From NCBI GenBank assembly GCA_018902385.1, contig JABSSW010000125.1, positions 1 through 21,110 of the forward strand: a DNA stretch of 21,110 nucleotides, given 5' to 3'. A program made the position numbers and the translations under genes. This DNA is from Physcia stellaris. Taxonomy: Eukaryota > Ascomycota > Lecanoromycetes > Caliciales > Physciaceae. This document shows positions 19,611 through 21,110 of the stretch, piece by piece. The notes below the pieces were generated by a model. The model was not told where the DNA came from. It saw only the letters and a program-made list of their open reading frames with translations, and searched no databases. Position 1 is the stretch's first letter; every line of letters starts with the position of its first letter.

Positions 19611-20056
19611 CAAATTCGAAATTATTCAAAATCACGTTTTCGTTTTTCAAATCGATGATCAAAATTTATTTACGAATCGTCGTCGTTTTCGAAAAAAAAT
19701 CGTCGTTTTGATTTTTATTGAAATTATATTCGATTAAAATTTGAAAATTTCAAATTCGATGCATTCATTTGAATTTTTATTTTTTGATTTTTTTTTCATT
19801 TTCAGTTTTTATTATCGTTTCGATGTTGTTTACAATCAGAATTTATATCGCATAAAAAGTTGAATCGTGTCAAAAACATTTTCAAAAATTGTCGTTAAAT
19901 TTTATCGAACGTTGAAACAGTAACAAAACATCAAAAAATAAAATTTGATAATCGTGAAATTTTTGAAATTTGCAAACATTCAAATCAATCAACAAGTTTT
20001 TCAAAATTTCGAAACAACAACGAATCGTCGAAACGACGTTCGCGAAAAAAAAATAA
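19611..20056 (+). other. Element C 3' tail with A-rich polypurine tract
   Basis: No open frame of note and no recognisable domain. It ends in CGCG followed by nine A, T and two A (20041-20056), a plausible polypurine tract beside the TGTTACG at 20057. Confidence 0.5.
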
Positions 20057-20269
20057 TGTTACGAACATGTTTGACAAATAAATTTGACAAATAAACAATT
20101 AATATAATATGTGATCGAACAACGAATTATGTTTTAATTTTACGTCGAAATTAACGTGATTTGAAATTTGACGTCGCACATTGTTTGCAATTTCAACATT
20201 TTGTATTTATTTGTTTTTGCAAATTTATTGTTTTCGTTTAATTAGTCAATCAATGCAGTCATACAAACA
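20057..20269 (+). repeat. Putative 3' LTR of element C
   Basis: It starts TGTTACGAACATG directly after the A-rich tract. The end is uncertain: several CA dinucleotides (20256, 20265, 20269) precede the point where D coding begins. The matching 5' LTR would be outside the window, so the pair cannot be tested here. Confidence 0.4.
20070..20095. repeat. 13-bp tandem duplication
   Basis: TTTGACAAATAAA is repeated exactly at 20070-20082 and 20083-20095, inside the putative LTR of C. The two copies are identical although the region is heavily mutated. Confidence 0.85.
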
Positions 20270-21110
20270 CGATTTATGATACAAATATCAAAATTATCAT
20301 ATTCGAAATTTTGAAAAAATTCGCAAAAATTTCGAATGAAAAAAAAATTTATCAATTATCGACTCACGAATTTGACGATCATGCAATAAATTTGAAATCG
20401 AACAAAAAATTTCTTTATGAATTTATTTATTCGTTATTTGAAAACGAATTAACAATATTGAAAATTTATTTGAACAAATATTTGAAACACGATTTTATCA
20501 AATCGTTTATTTTCGCAACAAAAATTTCAATTTTATTCGTTAAAAAAAACGAAAATTTACGTTTATGCGTGAATTACAGAAATTTAAATTTGTTAATCAT
20601 TAAAAACAAATATTTTTTATCGTCGATCGACGAAAATTTCGATCGTTTTAACAAAATTCGAATTTATACAAATTTCGATATGATCGCAACATACAATAAA
20701 TTTCGTATCAAAAAAATTTATAAATGAAAAACAACGTTTCGAACGCGATATAAACATTTTAAATATATCGTTTTATTTTTTGATTTCATTAATGTATTTG
20801 CAACGTTTCAGAATTTTGTCAACAAAATTTTGACGAAACGATTTCATTTTTGCGTTATAATATATTTTGACGATATCGTCATTTATTTTATGAACAGAAA
20901 ACAACATATCGAAAACGTCAAATGAATTTTTCAACGTTTAAAAAAGTATAAATTGTTTATTAATAACGACAAATGCAAATGATTAATCAACAACATCGAG
21001 TTTTGAATTTTGTCGTTTTTTCAAAAAATGTGCAAATGCAAAAAAACAAAATCGATACGATACAAAATTGTTCGATTTCGAAAAACGTGTTTGAAATTTT
21101 AAATTTTTGA
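20270..21110 (+). mobile_element. Element D: fourth Ty3/Gypsy element, only the reverse transcriptase part in the window
   Basis: Coding starts abruptly just before reverse transcriptase with no gag or protease between it and C, and it continues past the window end. The simplest reading is that C integrated into D, so the left part of D would lie left of this window. A 5' truncation of D is the alternative. Composition is as saturated as in C, with a few CpT and ApG left. Confidence 0.7.
20272..21110 (+). pseudogene. pol: Element D reverse transcriptase, YFDD intact, partial
   Basis: One frame from about 20272 to the window end. Landmarks are FDDHAINLKSNKKFLYEFIY near 20365-20430, YLNKYLKHDFIKSF, ILFVKKNENLRLCVNYRNLN near 20530-20590, YTNFDMIATYNKFRI near 20665, TGA at 20725 (family W-K-T), FQNFVNKIL, and the catalytic Y-F-D-D at 20863-20874. 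IVIYFMNRKQHIENVK with TGA after it and KLFINNDKCK with TGA after it follow. The wording (LRLCVNYRNLN, IKNKY) differs from A, B and C, so D is a separate Gypsy lineage. The catalytic Asp pair is kept, unlike in C. Confidence 0.85.

Larger units (their letters stand above)
14572..20269 (+). mobile_element. Element C: older Ty3/Gypsy chromodomain retrotransposon, near-saturated with mutations
   Basis: C is the element into which A was inserted; its left part is 1-62. On the plus strand it has a gag region, protease, reverse transcriptase, RNase H, integrase, chromodomain, an A-rich tract and a putative 3' LTR. Its 5' LTR lies outside the window. In 17221-17520 I count 35 C: 22 CpA, 13 CpG, and no CpT or CpC. 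I saw no GG or CC by eye from 14577 to the window end. The pol wording differs from A and B, so C is a separate family. The right boundary is inferred from where D coding begins. Confidence 0.8.

Noticed and set aside
1-21110. Ordinary low-GC genome (endosymbiont, Plasmodium-like or Dictyostelium-like) as the cause of the composition
   Set aside because: Plain AT pressure would not remove CpT and CpC while leaving CpG and CpA, and would not change sharply at transposon ends.
1-21110. CRISPR array, tRNA, rRNA or host genes
   Set aside because: No regularly spaced repeats, no cloverleaf or conserved rRNA segment, and no coding region outside the retroelements was found by eye.

Overview
The window looks like a eukaryotic, probably filamentous-fungal, heterochromatic repeat block. 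I see no host gene, tRNA, rRNA or CRISPR array. Everything I can identify belongs to decayed Ty3/Gypsy LTR retrotransposons. Their gag and pol domain order, C-terminal chromodomains and motif wording resemble fungal chromoviruses as I know them; I ran no search. The sequence is very AT-rich and has an extreme dinucleotide bias: C is almost always followed by A or G, and G is almost always preceded by T or C. This is the footprint of C-to-T change at CpC and CpT on both strands, a RIP-like hypermutation with a context different from the classical CpA of Neurospora.

The layout is a nested stack. Element A (+ strand, 63-14571) has LTRs at 63-214 and 14415-14571 and a perfect 5-bp target duplication, GATAA, at 58-62 and 14572-14576. 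Element B (- strand, 5024-12558) lies inside A between A's RNase H and integrase. It has two 170-bp LTRs (5024-5193 and 12389-12558), and removing B plus one target-site copy restores A's reading frame. A itself sits inside an older, more heavily mutated element C (+ strand, 1-62 and 14577 to about 20269). At the right edge a fourth element D (+ strand, about 20272-21110) begins abruptly at reverse transcriptase, so C was probably inserted into D.

All of A, B and C can be read domain by domain: gag, aspartic protease, reverse transcriptase, RNase H, integrase with an HHCC finger, then a chromodomain. Frames run for kilobases with few frameshifts. The damage is mainly Trp codons turned to TGA, loss of Gly and Pro codons, and catalytic Asp changed to Asn. 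None of the elements can be autonomous now. The most noteworthy item is the mutational process: the two LTRs of B differ at 14 sites, all transitions, 13 of them in CpT/ApG and one in GpG. The CpC class is almost gone in A and B, while both CpC and CpT are gone in C, which points to a target hierarchy and at least two rounds of exposure.
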